Assembly: GCA_021201755.1 (NCBI GenBank)
Contig: JAJQEI010000037.1
Coordinates: 248,001 to 312,000 of the forward strand
Direction: 5' to 3'
Length of the DNA stretch: 64,000 nt
From: Ruminococcus sp.
GTDB taxonomy: Bacteria > Bacillota > Clostridia > Oscillospirales > Ruminococcaceae
A model generated the notes under the pieces. It searched no databases. It had not been told where the DNA came from and saw nothing but the letters and a program-made list of their open reading frames with translations. The position numbers were made by a program, and so were the translations under genes. This document shows positions 10,627-20,391 of this stretch, in pieces (position 1 is the stretch's first letter; each line of letters begins with the position of its first letter).

Positions 10627-11778
10627 ATGACTGATTTTATCTATGAAGATGCGTTTGATCCTGATGTAAACATCAAGGTGATCGGTGTCGGAGGTGGCGG
10701 TGGAAATGCACTGAACTGTATGGCATCTTCGGATGTAAATGATATCGAGTATATTGCTGTGAATACGGATGCGAAAGCATTGAACAATTCTAAGGCTACT
10801 ACGAAAATTCAAATTGGTGCAAAGCTGACTAAGGGCAGAGGTGCTGGAAATAAGCCGGAAGTTGGAAAGCAAAGCGCAGAGGAAAACCGAGATGAAATCG
10901 AAGGTGCCATAAAAGGTGCTGATATGGTTTTTATTACCGCTGGTATGGGCGGTGGAACTGGTACAGGTGCGGCACCAGTCGTCGCAAGAATTGCGCAGGA
11001 AGCAGGCATTTTGACTGTGGCAGTCGTGACAAAGCCGTTTGCTTTTGAACGGGAACAAAAGATGATGCAGGCAGAGAGCGGTATTGCTGAGCTGCGGAAG
11101 TATGTGGATTCTCTGATTGTGATCCCGAATGAAAAGCTGTTGGAGGGACTGGATAAGCCATTGACGATGCGAGAATCTTTCGCATTGGCAGATGATGTAC
11201 TGAAAACTGGTGTGAAGAGTATTTCCGATTTGATTGTAGAAGAGGGTTACATTAATTTGGATTTTGCCGATGTTTCTACTATCATGAAGGGTGCAGGCTA
11301 TGCTCATATGGCAATTGGTCATGGTTCTGGAAAGGACAAGGCAAAGGAAGCTGCAAATGCAGTTATCGCAAGCCCACTACTGGAAACTTCGATTGCTGGC
11401 GCAAGACGGTTGCTTATCAATATCGCTATGAGCGAAGACATTCTATCCTCTGATGTGGATGTGGCAACAAAGATGATTACTGATAAGGCGGCGGATGATG
11501 TGGAATTCATCTTCGGTACGGCATTCAAAGAAGATATGCAGGACGAGATGACCATTACAGTGATTGCAGCTGGATTTGATATGCAGGATGCAGATGCATC
11601 AGAAGTAAAGCAGGAGGCTGGTTCTGAAGAAGATGAGCCGATTAAGGTGGACAATCCTTTGGTAAATGATGTTCGTGTCAGTGGAAATAATCAACCAAAA
11701 CAGCCGGCACAGCAGAAGCCAATTTCTGCTATGGATGATGATTTGACTGCTATTTTCCAGATCCTAGACCGAAAATAA
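10627..11778 (+). CDS. ftsZ: Cell division GTPase FtsZ
   Basis: [27 protein letters not shown]-terminal [14 protein letters not shown] peptide. Confidence 0.97.
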   Translation: MTDFIYEDAFDPDVNIKVIGVGGGGGNALNCMASSDVNDIEYIAVNTDAKALNNSKATTKIQIGAKLTKGRGAGNKPEVGKQSAEENRDEIEGAIKGADMVFITAGMGGGTGTGAAPVVARIAQEAGILTVAVVTKPFAFEREQKMMQAESGIAELRKYVDSLIVIPNEKLLEGLDKPLTMRESFALADDVLKTGVKSISDLIVEEGYINLDFADVSTIMKGAGYAHMAIGHGSGKDKAKEAANAVIASPLLETSIAGARRLLINIAMSEDILSSDVDVATKMITDKAADDVEFIFGTAFKEDMQDEMTITVIAAGFDMQDADASEVKQEAGSEEDEPIKVDNPLVNDVRVSGNNQPKQPAQQKPISAMDDDLTAIFQILDRK

Positions 11779-11791
11779 TAGAAAACAATGT

Positions 11792-11832
11792 ACAGCCTTG
11801 CGGTGGAATCGTCCATGAGCAAGGCTGTTTAT
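11792..11832 (+). terminator. Stem-loop after ftsZ
   Basis: ACAGCCTTGC / GCAAGGCTGT 10-bp perfect stem; weak T tract. Confidence 0.6.
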
Positions 11833-11940
11833 TGGAAAAATATAACTTTCCGCTTTTGTGCAAAATGTTATGAAAGTACAAGATAAAATTGGGTGAAACG
11901 ACGGTTTTACAGAGAAAATAAAGAATTCAAGAGAATGATA

Positions 11941-11968
11941 TTGACAATCGCATTTTTTTCGATATAAT
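11941..11968 (+). promoter_or_regulatory. Promoter TTGACA-N16-TATAAT upstream of sigma-factor gene
   Basis: Direct reading. Confidence 0.6.
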
Positions 11969-12071
11969 AAAATTAGTATGAGATGCTGTGGAGAAATGCG
12001 AAAGCAATAGGACAGTTTTTCGTACATCCTGAGCAATAGCAAACTGAACAATTTCACGGATTGGGGAATGT

Positions 12072-12650
12072 GTGTTGAAGCCGGTACTATTTGAACAATT
12101 GCCGGATGAAAAGCTGGTATATGTAGCAAGAACAGATCGCCAAGCAATGGAAGTGCTGATTTTGTGCTATCGTGACTTAGTTTGGAGTCGAGTACACCAA
12201 AATAAGTGCGGTTTGGAAGCGGAAGATTTGGCACAGGAAGGTTTTTTGGGCTTAATTTCTGCTGCTTGCTGCTATGACACCTCTCGAGGAATTCCTTTCG
12301 CTGCTTATGCAGCAAGGTGCGTGACAAATCGTATCATTTCCGCTATACGAAGATGTCGTGATTTATCATTGCCTGTGGGTGCGCCGGATACGCCGCCACT
12401 TTCACAGGTTCAGGATCCTACGCAGTCGCCGGATTCAGAAGTGCAGAGTCGATCTGTGGCAACAGAGATGATTTGTGCAATGGTGAACCGTCTGTCTCGA
12501 CGGGAATATCAGGTTTGCATACTGATTTACAGTGGAGCGAGTTATGCCGAAGTGGCAAAACAGTTAGAAATTTTTGTAAAATCGGTGGATAATGCATTGC
12601 AGCGTACCCGTCGGAAGATGCGCTTGGAGACGGAAAGTGCTGTGGTGTGA
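12072..12650 (+). CDS. Sigma-70 family RNA polymerase sigma factor, SigH-like
   Basis: DLAQEGFLGLISAA region 2, HTH-like C-terminus (LSRREYQVCILIYSGASYAEVAKQL); GTG start. Confidence 0.8.
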   Translation: MLKPVLFEQLPDEKLVYVARTDRQAMEVLILCYRDLVWSRVHQNKCGLEAEDLAQEGFLGLISAACCYDTSRGIPFAAYAARCVTNRIISAIRRCRDLSLPVGAPDTPPLSQVQDPTQSPDSEVQSRSVATEMICAMVNRLSRREYQVCILIYSGASYAEVAKQLEIFVKSVDNALQRTRRKMRLETESAVV

Positions 12651-12767
12651 TTGCAGCGGGATTCTTGGAACGACAAAACGTTCTGAATGAAATAGTAAAT
12701 GGTCGATAAAAGTCGACACGAGGAATCCCAAAAAATGGAAGTCCCTCGAGAAAGGTAAGGTTATACA

Positions 12768-13046
12768 ATGTACGAAGACAAGACTTTGGTATGCAAGGAT
12801 TGCGGAGCAGAATTTATTTTCACCGCCGGTGAACAGGAGTTTTATGCAGAAAGAGGCTTTGAAAATGAGCCGAAGCATTGCAAAAGCTGCCGTGATGCAA
12901 AGCGTGGCAACAACCGTCCGAATCGTGAAATGTTTACAGCAGTTTGCGATGCTTGCGGTGGGGAAGCAATTGTTCCATTCCAGCCTCGTGATGGTCGCCC
13001 GGTTTATTGCAGTGCTTGTTTCGCAAAAATGCGTGGCGAAGCATAA
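12768..13046 (+). CDS. Zinc-ribbon domain protein (four CxxC motifs)
   Basis: CKDCGAEF, CKSCRDAKRG, CDACGGEA, CSACFAKM. Confidence 0.8.
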   Translation: MYEDKTLVCKDCGAEFIFTAGEQEFYAERGFENEPKHCKSCRDAKRGNNRPNREMFTAVCDACGGEAIVPFQPRDGRPVYCSACFAKMRGEA

Positions 13047-13210
13047 GTGCAAAAATAAACGCTTTGAAATAGCTTGATTTTTTGGAACTGCCAAAAGGTC
13101 AAACTGTTTGATGTCTGTATAGCGATTTTCAAAAATGGGAACGCTAAGCTTCGGTAGAACTGTGTCATTTGTGGTGATGCATGAGATGCACAGACAGGAG
13201 GTGTTAGAAT

Positions 13211-13423
13211 ATGGCTACGATTACGAAAGAAACCATTATCGGTGATATTCTGGACATTGCACCACAGACAGCACCGCTGTTTATGGCGATTGGTATGCAC
13301 TGCTTGGGTTGTCCGGCTTCTTGTGGAGAAACCGTTGAAGAAGCTTGCATGGTGCATGGTATTGATCCGGATGAATTTTTGGAGGAGCTGAACAAGCAAG
13401 TAGAGACCGGAAGCGTTCAGTAA
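13211..13423 (+). CDS. DUF1858 domain-containing protein
   Basis: IGDILDIAPQTAPLFMAIGMHCLGCPASCGETVEEACMVHGID pattern; RBS ACAGGAGG. Confidence 0.82.
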   Translation: MATITKETIIGDILDIAPQTAPLFMAIGMHCLGCPASCGETVEEACMVHGIDPDEFLEELNKQVETGSVQ

Positions 13424-13520
13424 CTTCTTTTATGTTTTGCAAATGATTCAAGCAATTGCTCCGACGTGAAAAGATTTTGGCTTTTTGCGACGGGGCTTTT
13501 TTATATAGAAGGGATGCCAT

Positions 13521-14210
13521 ATGATGCTATCAAAACGCCTTACCGCTTGTGCGGCACTTGTGACAAAAGGCGGAACGGTTTGCGATGTGGGGACAGATCA
13601 TGCCTATTTACCGGCGTATTTGCTACGGCAGGAGATTTGTACGTATGCAATTTTGACGGATATTCATGCAGGACCATTGGAGGCGGCACGCCGTACGCTT
13701 CAGGAAAATCGGGTGCTGGAACAGACGGAATTGTATCAATGCGACGGTTTGGAAAGTGTCGCATCAGATATGGTTACAGATGTGGTGATAGCCGGTATGG
13801 GTGGCGAAATGATCGTGCATATTCTGGAACATTGCGACTGGGTATGGGAAAAACATTTGATTTTACAGCCGATGATGAAAGCGAATGTGTTGCGTCGGTG
13901 GTTAGCAGCACAAGGATATTTATGGACGGAACGGATTGTTATTGAAAAAATGTATGAAGAGCAGCGATTTTATACAGTTCTGGACGTCCATTTTACAGGT
14001 GAAAAGTGGACACCTACGCAGCTAGAATTGGAAGTTGGCGTTCTTGATTGGAAAAAAAAAGAATCTTTAATTTATGGGAAGTGGAGGCAGCAGAAATTCA
14101 TTCAGCTTGCCGAAAGATTGGAGCGAGTAGGAAAAGCGACTGCCGTTCAGTGGTGGACGATGGCAGAGGAAATCGAAAAATGTAGAGGGAAAAATCATGT
14201 TGACTGTTAA
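13521..14210 (+). CDS. trmK: tRNA (adenine(22)-N(1))-methyltransferase TrmK family
   Basis: SKRLTACAALVTKGGTVCDVGTDHAYLPAYL; adjacent to nif3-like gene. Confidence 0.88.
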   Translation: MMLSKRLTACAALVTKGGTVCDVGTDHAYLPAYLLRQEICTYAILTDIHAGPLEAARRTLQENRVLEQTELYQCDGLESVASDMVTDVVIAGMGGEMIVHILEHCDWVWEKHLILQPMMKANVLRRWLAAQGYLWTERIVIEKMYEEQRFYTVLDVHFTGEKWTPTQLELEVGVLDWKKKESLIYGKWRQQKFIQLAERLERVGKATAVQWWTMAEEIEKCRGKNHVDC

Positions 14211-15003
14211 AAATATTTATGAAGCTATTGATGCATTTGCACCGTTTGTTTCACAGGAGACGTGGGACAATTCCGGTTTGTTGGTGGGAAGTATGGATAT
14301 GCCAGCGGATCGTATCTTAACGACACTGGACATTTCTGCTACTGTCATTGAGGAAGCAAAGTGTCGTGGTGTACAACTGATTGTATCCCATCATCCTGTG
14401 ATTTTTACACCACTGAAAAATATTTTGCAAAACAGTCCCGTCTATGCGCTTGCTACCAATGGAATCGCTGCGATTTGCGTACATACACCGCTGGATATTG
14501 CACCGGAGGGATTGAATGCGTATGCATATACAAAGCTGAAGCTGCCACTGGAGTTGAAAGGAAATCCAACCGTGTTAGAGCCAACATGGACGGATGGGAG
14601 AGGTTTCGGTTGGATTGCCGATTGCTGTACGGCGTTGGAACCACAGACGTTGGCGGAACGGTTAGAAGAATACTTGGGCTGTTCATCGGTACGGTATTCC
14701 AGTGTGGCATCGCACCGAAAAATTCGTAGAATTGGGTATTGCTCCGGCGCAGGTGGTTCTATGTTGGAATTAGCTGCACAGCAAGACTGTGATGCATTTA
14801 TCACCGGCGACATCAAGCACGACCGCTGGTATGCAGCGGAGTTTCTTGGGGTGACGTTATTTGACTGTGGACATTTTGGAACGGAACAAATGGCAGCAGA
14901 AATTTTATGCAAAAAAATACAAGAAGCATATGAAAATGCAGATGTTTTTTCGATGCCTGGGGATATGCCGTTTCGGGGGATAGCAGGAGGTGTAGAAAAA
15001 TGA
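14197..15003 (+). CDS. Nif3-like dinuclear metal center hexameric protein
   Basis: ETWDNSGLLVG, SHHPVIFTPLKNI, GDIKHD motifs. Confidence 0.9.
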   Translation: MLTVKNIYEAIDAFAPFVSQETWDNSGLLVGSMDMPADRILTTLDISATVIEEAKCRGVQLIVSHHPVIFTPLKNILQNSPVYALATNGIAAICVHTPLDIAPEGLNAYAYTKLKLPLELKGNPTVLEPTWTDGRGFGWIADCCTALEPQTLAERLEEYLGCSSVRYSSVASHRKIRRIGYCSGAGGSMLELAAQQDCDAFITGDIKHDRWYAAEFLGVTLFDCGHFGTEQMAAEILCKKIQEAYENADVFSMPGDMPFRGIAGGVEK

Positions 15004-15824
15004 GTGTTTGGAGGTGTCCGGTATGTGGAGCTGGGCTGCGGCACTTGACAAATCGCTTGGTTTGCGAAAAAGGACATTCATTTGACATGGCGAGAAGCGG
15101 CTATGTGAATTTGTTGCCGCCCAATCGAAAGCACGCCCGAAATCCGGGTGATAATGCATTGATGATTCGTGCGAGACGGGCATTTTTAGATGCGGGGCAT
15201 TACAGCATACTGCGAGATGCCTTAACGCAGACGGCGATACGGTATGGAAAAGCTGGAGGCGTTTTGTTAGATGCCGGCTGTGGGGAAGGGTACTATACCG
15301 AGAACATGATGCAGATGTTGGAGCAAGTAGAAAAACCGATGCGAGTATACGGCATAGATATTGCCAAATGCGCTGTGGATGCAGCAGCAAAACGATGTGC
15401 GACGGCACAGTTTGCTGTAGGGAGTGTGTACCATTTACCAGTGTCGGATCATTGCTGTGATTTGCTGTCGGTGGTGTTTGCACCCTATTGTGGTGTGGAA
15501 TATCGACGTGTTTTACAAAAAGGCGGGGTTATGTTAATGGTGATTCCGGGGCAACAGCACTTGTGGGGACTGAAAGAAGCGATTTATGATACACCATATC
15601 CCAATGCAGTGCGAGATTATGAATTAGAAGGATTCCAATTAATTCAGGCAGAATATGTAGACAGTTGTCTTAAGCTAGATAATCCGACAGATATTCAAAA
15701 TTTATTTCAGATGACACCATATTATTACAAAACGGGACGAGAAGAACACGCAAGACTGGAGCGATTGGAAACCTTGACGACGGAGATTTCGTTTGAAATT
15801 TTGCAGTATGCTGTCAGCAATTAG
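15000..15824 (+). CDS. rlmA: 23S rRNA (guanine-N1) methyltransferase RlmA-like
   Basis: N-terminal zinc ribbon CPVCGAGL...CEKGHSFD; SAM motif LLDAGCGEGYYT. Confidence 0.82.
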   Translation: MSVWRCPVCGAGLRHLTNRLVCEKGHSFDMARSGYVNLLPPNRKHARNPGDNALMIRARRAFLDAGHYSILRDALTQTAIRYGKAGGVLLDAGCGEGYYTENMMQMLEQVEKPMRVYGIDIAKCAVDAAAKRCATAQFAVGSVYHLPVSDHCCDLLSVVFAPYCGVEYRRVLQKGGVMLMVIPGQQHLWGLKEAIYDTPYPNAVRDYELEGFQLIQAEYVDSCLKLDNPTDIQNLFQMTPYYYKTGREEHARLERLETLTTEISFEILQYAVSN

Positions 15825-15881
15825 AAGTTAGATGGAAGAGGCTAAACTTTTAAAAAGGTTTAAAAAGGAGTGAATTGAAAT

Positions 15882-17621
15882 ATGGCTCTGGATGGTGCGT
15901 ATCTCCACGCTGTGCAACAAGAGCTTTTGCCATTGGTGGACGCTCGGCTTGAAAAAATATATCAGCCGGCTCGAGAAGAACTGCTTTTTGTTCTCCGCAG
16001 TCGCAGCGGCAGCGTGAAATTGCTTATATCCTGTGCTGCGGATCGGGCACGGGTGCATTTGACACAAGTGGCGGTGGATAACCCCAAAACACCGCCAATG
16101 TTCTGTATGCTTTTGCGCAAACGTCTTGGAAATGGGAAACTTCTTGCCATTCGTCAGTCTGGTTTAGAACGTGTACTTTATTTTGATTTTTCTTGTGTCA
16201 ACGAGTTGGGTGATGTGGTGCAGCTCACGTTGGCGTGTGAAATTATGGGACGATATTCCAATCTTATTCTCATAGATGAAAACGGTTATGTTATCGATAG
16301 TATGAAGCGTGTAGATGCCGCCATGTCCAGCAAACGTCTGGTACTGCCAGGTGTAGCTTATGAAATGCCTCCACGGGAGAAACGGTTAAATTTTCTCACC
16401 GCTGCGCCGAAAGAAATGCAGGCTGTTCTTTCCGAAAAGCGTGGAGAGCTATCGAAAGTGCTATTGCAATGTTTTGAAGGAGTTTCTCCCATTTTGGTAC
16501 GGGAATGGGCATATTATACCGGTCAAGGACAGCCTTGTCGTGCGGAAGAATTGGGTGAGGACAATAATAACCGTATGACACGGCTATTGTTCTGTATTCG
16601 CAATACGAGAGAAATTCTCGAACAGCACCGAGAAATATATACGATGGTATCTACACGAGAGGGTCAATGGAAAGATTTTTCTTTTCTCCCCCTGCAGCAG
16701 TTCGGAACGCTGATGGTGACAAAAGTAATGCCCTCCGCCTGTGCGCTTCTCGACACGTTTTATGCCGATCGAGATCGTACTGCCAGATTGAAACAGCGTG
16801 CCAATGATTTGTTTCATTTGCTGCTACACGCATCTGAACGGATTCAGCGGCGAATTGCTTCCCAGTCCGAAGAGTTGGGTGCCTGCGTAGAGAAGGATGC
16901 CTTGCGCCGCAAGGCAGATTTGATTTCGGCGAATCTATATCGTCTGCAAAAGGGCGATGCAGTTGCCGTTCTGGAAGATTTTTACGAGCCAGATTGTCCT
17001 ATGGTAGAAATCACACTGGATGTACGTTTAACACCGCCACAGAATGCACAGAAATATTATCAAAGCTATAAAAAATCTTGTACCGCAGAAAAAATCCTCG
17101 CCGAACAAATTCAAAAGGGTCGGGAGGAGCTGGCATATTTGGATAGTGTATTGGATGCACTGAGTCGGGCGGAAACGGAAAATGACCTAGATCAGCTGCG
17201 TCTGGAATTGGCGGAACAAGGGTATTTGCGCTTGCAGCGAAAAAAGGGAAAGCCAGAAAAAGCTGCATCGCCAATGGTATTTCTGGCATCAGACGGCACA
17301 AGAATTCTCGTGGGACGTAATAATTGGCAGAATGATCAGTTGACATTAAAAACAGCACATAAAAATGACATCTGGCTGCACACCCAGAACATTCCTGGGT
17401 CTCACGTGATTTTGGAAACAGAAGGTCGTGAACCATCTCAGCAGATTTTGGAGGAGGCTGCACAGCTTGCAGCGTATCACAGTAAGGCACGAAATTCTGC
17501 ACAAGTTCCTGTGGATTATTGTCTTGTACGATATGTGAAAAAGCCGGTGGGTGCAAAGCCCGGGATGGTGATCTTTTCCAATCAACACACGTTGTATGTG
17601 ACGCCAGAAGAGAAAGTGTAG
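15882..17621 (+). CDS. rqcH: NFACT family / Rqc2 homolog RqcH (fibronectin-binding-like) protein
   Basis: MALDGAYLHAVQQEL N-terminus; NDIWLHTQNIPGSHVIL NFACT-R motif. Confidence 0.88.
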   Translation: MALDGAYLHAVQQELLPLVDARLEKIYQPAREELLFVLRSRSGSVKLLISCAADRARVHLTQVAVDNPKTPPMFCMLLRKRLGNGKLLAIRQSGLERVLYFDFSCVNELGDVVQLTLACEIMGRYSNLILIDENGYVIDSMKRVDAAMSSKRLVLPGVAYEMPPREKRLNFLTAAPKEMQAVLSEKRGELSKVLLQCFEGVSPILVREWAYYTGQGQPCRAEELGEDNNNRMTRLLFCIRNTREILEQHREIYTMVSTREGQWKDFSFLPLQQFGTLMVTKVMPSACALLDTFYADRDRTARLKQRANDLFHLLLHASERIQRRIASQSEELGACVEKDALRRKADLISANLYRLQKGDAVAVLEDFYEPDCPMVEITLDVRLTPPQNAQKYYQSYKKSCTAEKILAEQIQKGREELAYLDSVLDALSRAETENDLDQLRLELAEQGYLRLQRKKGKPEKAASPMVFLASDGTRILVGRNNWQNDQLTLKTAHKNDIWLHTQNIPGSHVILETEGREPSQQILEEAAQLAAYHSKARNSAQVPVDYCLVRYVKKPVGAKPGMVIFSNQHTLYVTPEEKV

Positions 17622-17638
17622 TGAAGGGGGATTTTTTG

Positions 17639-18157
17639 ATGTGTAAGCGTTTGGATGAAGCTTTTTTTCATCGGGATTGTCTGAAAGTTGCACCTGATTT
17701 GGTGGGAAAACTGCTTGTACGCAGATTACCGAACGGCGTATTGCTGCAAGAACGAATTGCAGAGACGGAAGCATATCGTGGTGAGGAAGATTTGGCTTGT
17801 CATGCATCCAAAGGACGAACTTCACGGACAGAGCTATTGTATCGGGAAAGTGGTATAATTTATGTTTACCTCTGTTACGGAATGCACTGGTTGATGAATG
17901 TGATTACGGGCGAATTGGAACAGCCACAGGGTGTGCTGTTCCGTGCTGGTGTTGTACATAACGGTCCGGCAAAGCTGACGAAGTTTTTACAGATCGATAA
18001 GCAGTTGAATGGCGATAGTTTTGTTACTTGTGCAGATTTGTGGATTGCAGACGATGGCATCCGTCCGAAGCTGTGTACAGATCGACGAGTGGGTATCGAT
18101 TATGCCGGGGAAAAGTGGAAAAATATGCCGTGGCGTTGGATGATGGAAAGCGAATAG
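17639..18157 (+). CDS. DNA-3-methyladenine glycosylase (AAG/MPG family)
   Basis: ETEAYRGEEDLACHASKGRT, YLCYGMHWLMNVIT; start ATG 17639 rather than 17519. Confidence 0.88.
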   Translation: MCKRLDEAFFHRDCLKVAPDLVGKLLVRRLPNGVLLQERIAETEAYRGEEDLACHASKGRTSRTELLYRESGIIYVYLCYGMHWLMNVITGELEQPQGVLFRAGVVHNGPAKLTKFLQIDKQLNGDSFVTCADLWIADDGIRPKLCTDRRVGIDYAGEKWKNMPWRWMMESE

Positions 18158-18173
18158 AGATACTAGCCTTGAT

Positions 18174-18758
18174 TCAGATTGGAACGAGGCTTTTTCTTTT
18201 TCGGCGTCGAACGGAATCACCAAAATTGCCGAGCTTTCGTCCCAACGCAAAGTATTCTCCGTGTGCATATGCCATGAGACCGCATTGTTGGAGATTTAGT
18301 TTTCCCTTACTGTCCAGATAGGTTTCTTCTACGTCAACGCCGACGATTTCGGCAGTGAAGATAGTATGCGTTCCCATAGATTCGGTTTTGACTACACGGC
18401 ATTCCAAATTTACGGGACAGTCTGTCAGAAGCGGCACATGAACGGATTCTGCGGACGCAGTCCTTAAGTGACAGTGGTCGAATTTGTTGACGTCTCTGCC
18501 ACTGCAGACACCACAAAAATCCACTGTTTGCACCATGTCGGAAGTGGGGAGATTGATGACAAATTCTTTTTGTGCGCAGATAATGTTGTGAGAATACCAT
18601 TCCGGTCGGACGGAAATGTAAGTCATGGGCGGATGCGTAGCGAGGATGCCGGTCCAAGCAATCGTGAGGACGTTTGGGTGTTCCATTGTTCCGCAAATTA
18701 CCAGCGTGGGCGGAATGGGAGCGAGGAGGACGCTGCCTTTCCAGTGCTGTTTTGCCAT
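18174..18758 (-). CDS. Flavin reductase family protein
   Basis: FMN-binding split-barrel pattern (TIAWTGILATHPPMTYISVRPEWYSHNII). Confidence 0.82.
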   Translation of the reverse strand: MAKQHWKGSVLLAPIPPTLVICGTMEHPNVLTIAWTGILATHPPMTYISVRPEWYSHNIICAQKEFVINLPTSDMVQTVDFCGVCSGRDVNKFDHCHLRTASAESVHVPLLTDCPVNLECRVVKTESMGTHTIFTAEIVGVDVEETYLDSKGKLNLQQCGLMAYAHGEYFALGRKLGNFGDSVRRRKRKSLVPI

Positions 18759-18875
18759 AATAACAGTTCCTTTCTAAATAAAATTATCACTGCACAGTTT
18801 TCGTGCAGTGTCACTTAAAACTTTATTTGTATTATAGTATAAAGCCACCGTAAAGTCAAGTTGCAGAAAAGAGAA

Positions 18876-18895
18876 AACGTCGGATAATCCGACGC
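18876..18895 (-). terminator. Hairpin downstream of spoIVA
   Basis: GCGTCGGATTATCCGACG followed by TTTTCTCTTTT on the minus strand. Confidence 0.5.
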
Positions 18896-18904
18896 TTTTC
18901 CATT

Positions 18905-20380
18905 TTATAAAATAAAGCAAATCAATCCGCTGCACCCCTCGTTAATAATACGCTGTAATGTTTCTTGCAGTTTTAGCCTTGCTTCCATTGGCATTTTCGA
19001 TAGCTTGTTGTGCAGTCCTTCTCCTACAAGTTCGTGCAGAGATTTACCGAAAATATTGGATGACCAGATTTTCGTAGGATCTTCTTCAAACCCCTCCAAT
19101 AGATACATAATGAGTTCTTCGCTTTGCCGTTCTGTTCCCACAATTGGACTTACGGTAGTTCGAATATCCGCACGCATCATGTGAATGGATGGTGCAGATG
19201 CACGCAGCTTTACGCCATATCTTCCACCTTGTTTGATAATTTCCGGTTCTTCTAGTGTCATCTCCTCTTGATCCGGCATGACAATGCCATACCCAGTTGC
19301 CTCAACCTCCCGCAGCGCAGGCTCAATGCGAGCATATTTTTTCTGGATTTGATGCAGCTGCGTGAGAATGGGGAGTAAATTACTTTCACCTTGAATATCC
19401 AGTCCGGTTTCTTCTCCGAGTATTTTGTAAAACAGTGTGGAATCTAGGACAATTTTCACGGTAATACTGCCGGTTCCCATGTCCATATCAAGAATTGATG
19501 TCTCTACAATATAGGGACAAGCGGAGACGGCATCTGCAAACAAATCTGTATCTCGTACCGTGCGAATCTCCTCTGCTGTCTGCCGTACACAGGTGAAAAC
19601 CGATTCTCGCAGCCAATGCTCTTTTGAAAGTTCTGTCACCCAATGCGGCATAGAGACGTTGATTTCTTTTACTGGAAACACACGCAAAAGCTGCGTTAAA
19701 ATTTCACGGATGTCCCCTTCGTCTAAATCTGGACAGCTTACCGGAATTACTGGCGCACCATATGTTCCCTGTAAATCCGCAGCCAGCGACTTCGATGCTT
19801 TTGTGTCTGGTTCAAGGCAGTTCAGAAGTATGGCGAAAGGCTTTCCCAGTTCTTGTAGTTCTGCAATCACTCTTGCCTCACAGGCGGCATATTCCTCTCG
19901 TGGCAAATCGGTGATGCTGCCGTCTGTCGTAACAACAAGCCCGATGGTGGAATGCTCTGCAATCACTTTCCGTGTTCCCACTTCCGCAGCCATGTTAAAG
20001 GGGACTTCTTCAAACCACGGCGTATGTACCATGCGTGGTTGTTCATTCTCGATGTATCCCAAGGAACTGGGGAGAATATATCCCACACAGTCTATCATAC
20101 GTACACGCATTCTTGCACCGTGTTCTAATGTCAGTTCTACTGCTTCTTATGGAATAAATTTCGGCTCGGTGGTCATAATTGTTCTGCCACCGGCAGATTG
20201 CGGCAGCTCGTCTGTGGCACGGGCTTTCCATGTCTCGCTTTGTATATTAGGAATGACAAGCTGTTCCATAAAGCGTTTGATAAATGTGGACTTTCCGGAA
20301 CGTACCGGTCCCACCACACCCACATAGATATCGCCATTGGTACGTTTGGCAATGTCGGCATAAATATTGGACATAAGCAC
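18905..20380 (-). pseudogene. spoIVA: Stage IV sporulation protein A interrupted by in-frame TAA at 20147-20149
   Basis: ORFs 20147..20380 and 18905..20110 share a frame; MSNIYADIAKRTNGDIYVGVVGPVRSGKSTFIKRFME and VRMIDCVGY are SpoIVA hallmarks. Confidence 0.88.
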
Positions 20381-20391
20381 ACCCCCAATTC

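Noticed and set aside
10390-11322. 310-aa minus-strand ORF opposite ftsZ
   Set aside because: Antisense shadow of ftsZ and its leader; low-plausibility protein composition.
13466-13945. 159-aa ORF overlapping trmK
   Set aside because: Out-of-frame reading of the conserved trmK gene.
14442-15483. Several minus-strand ORFs opposite nif3/rlmA
   Set aside because: Antisense to conserved genes, Ser/Pro/His-rich shadow composition.
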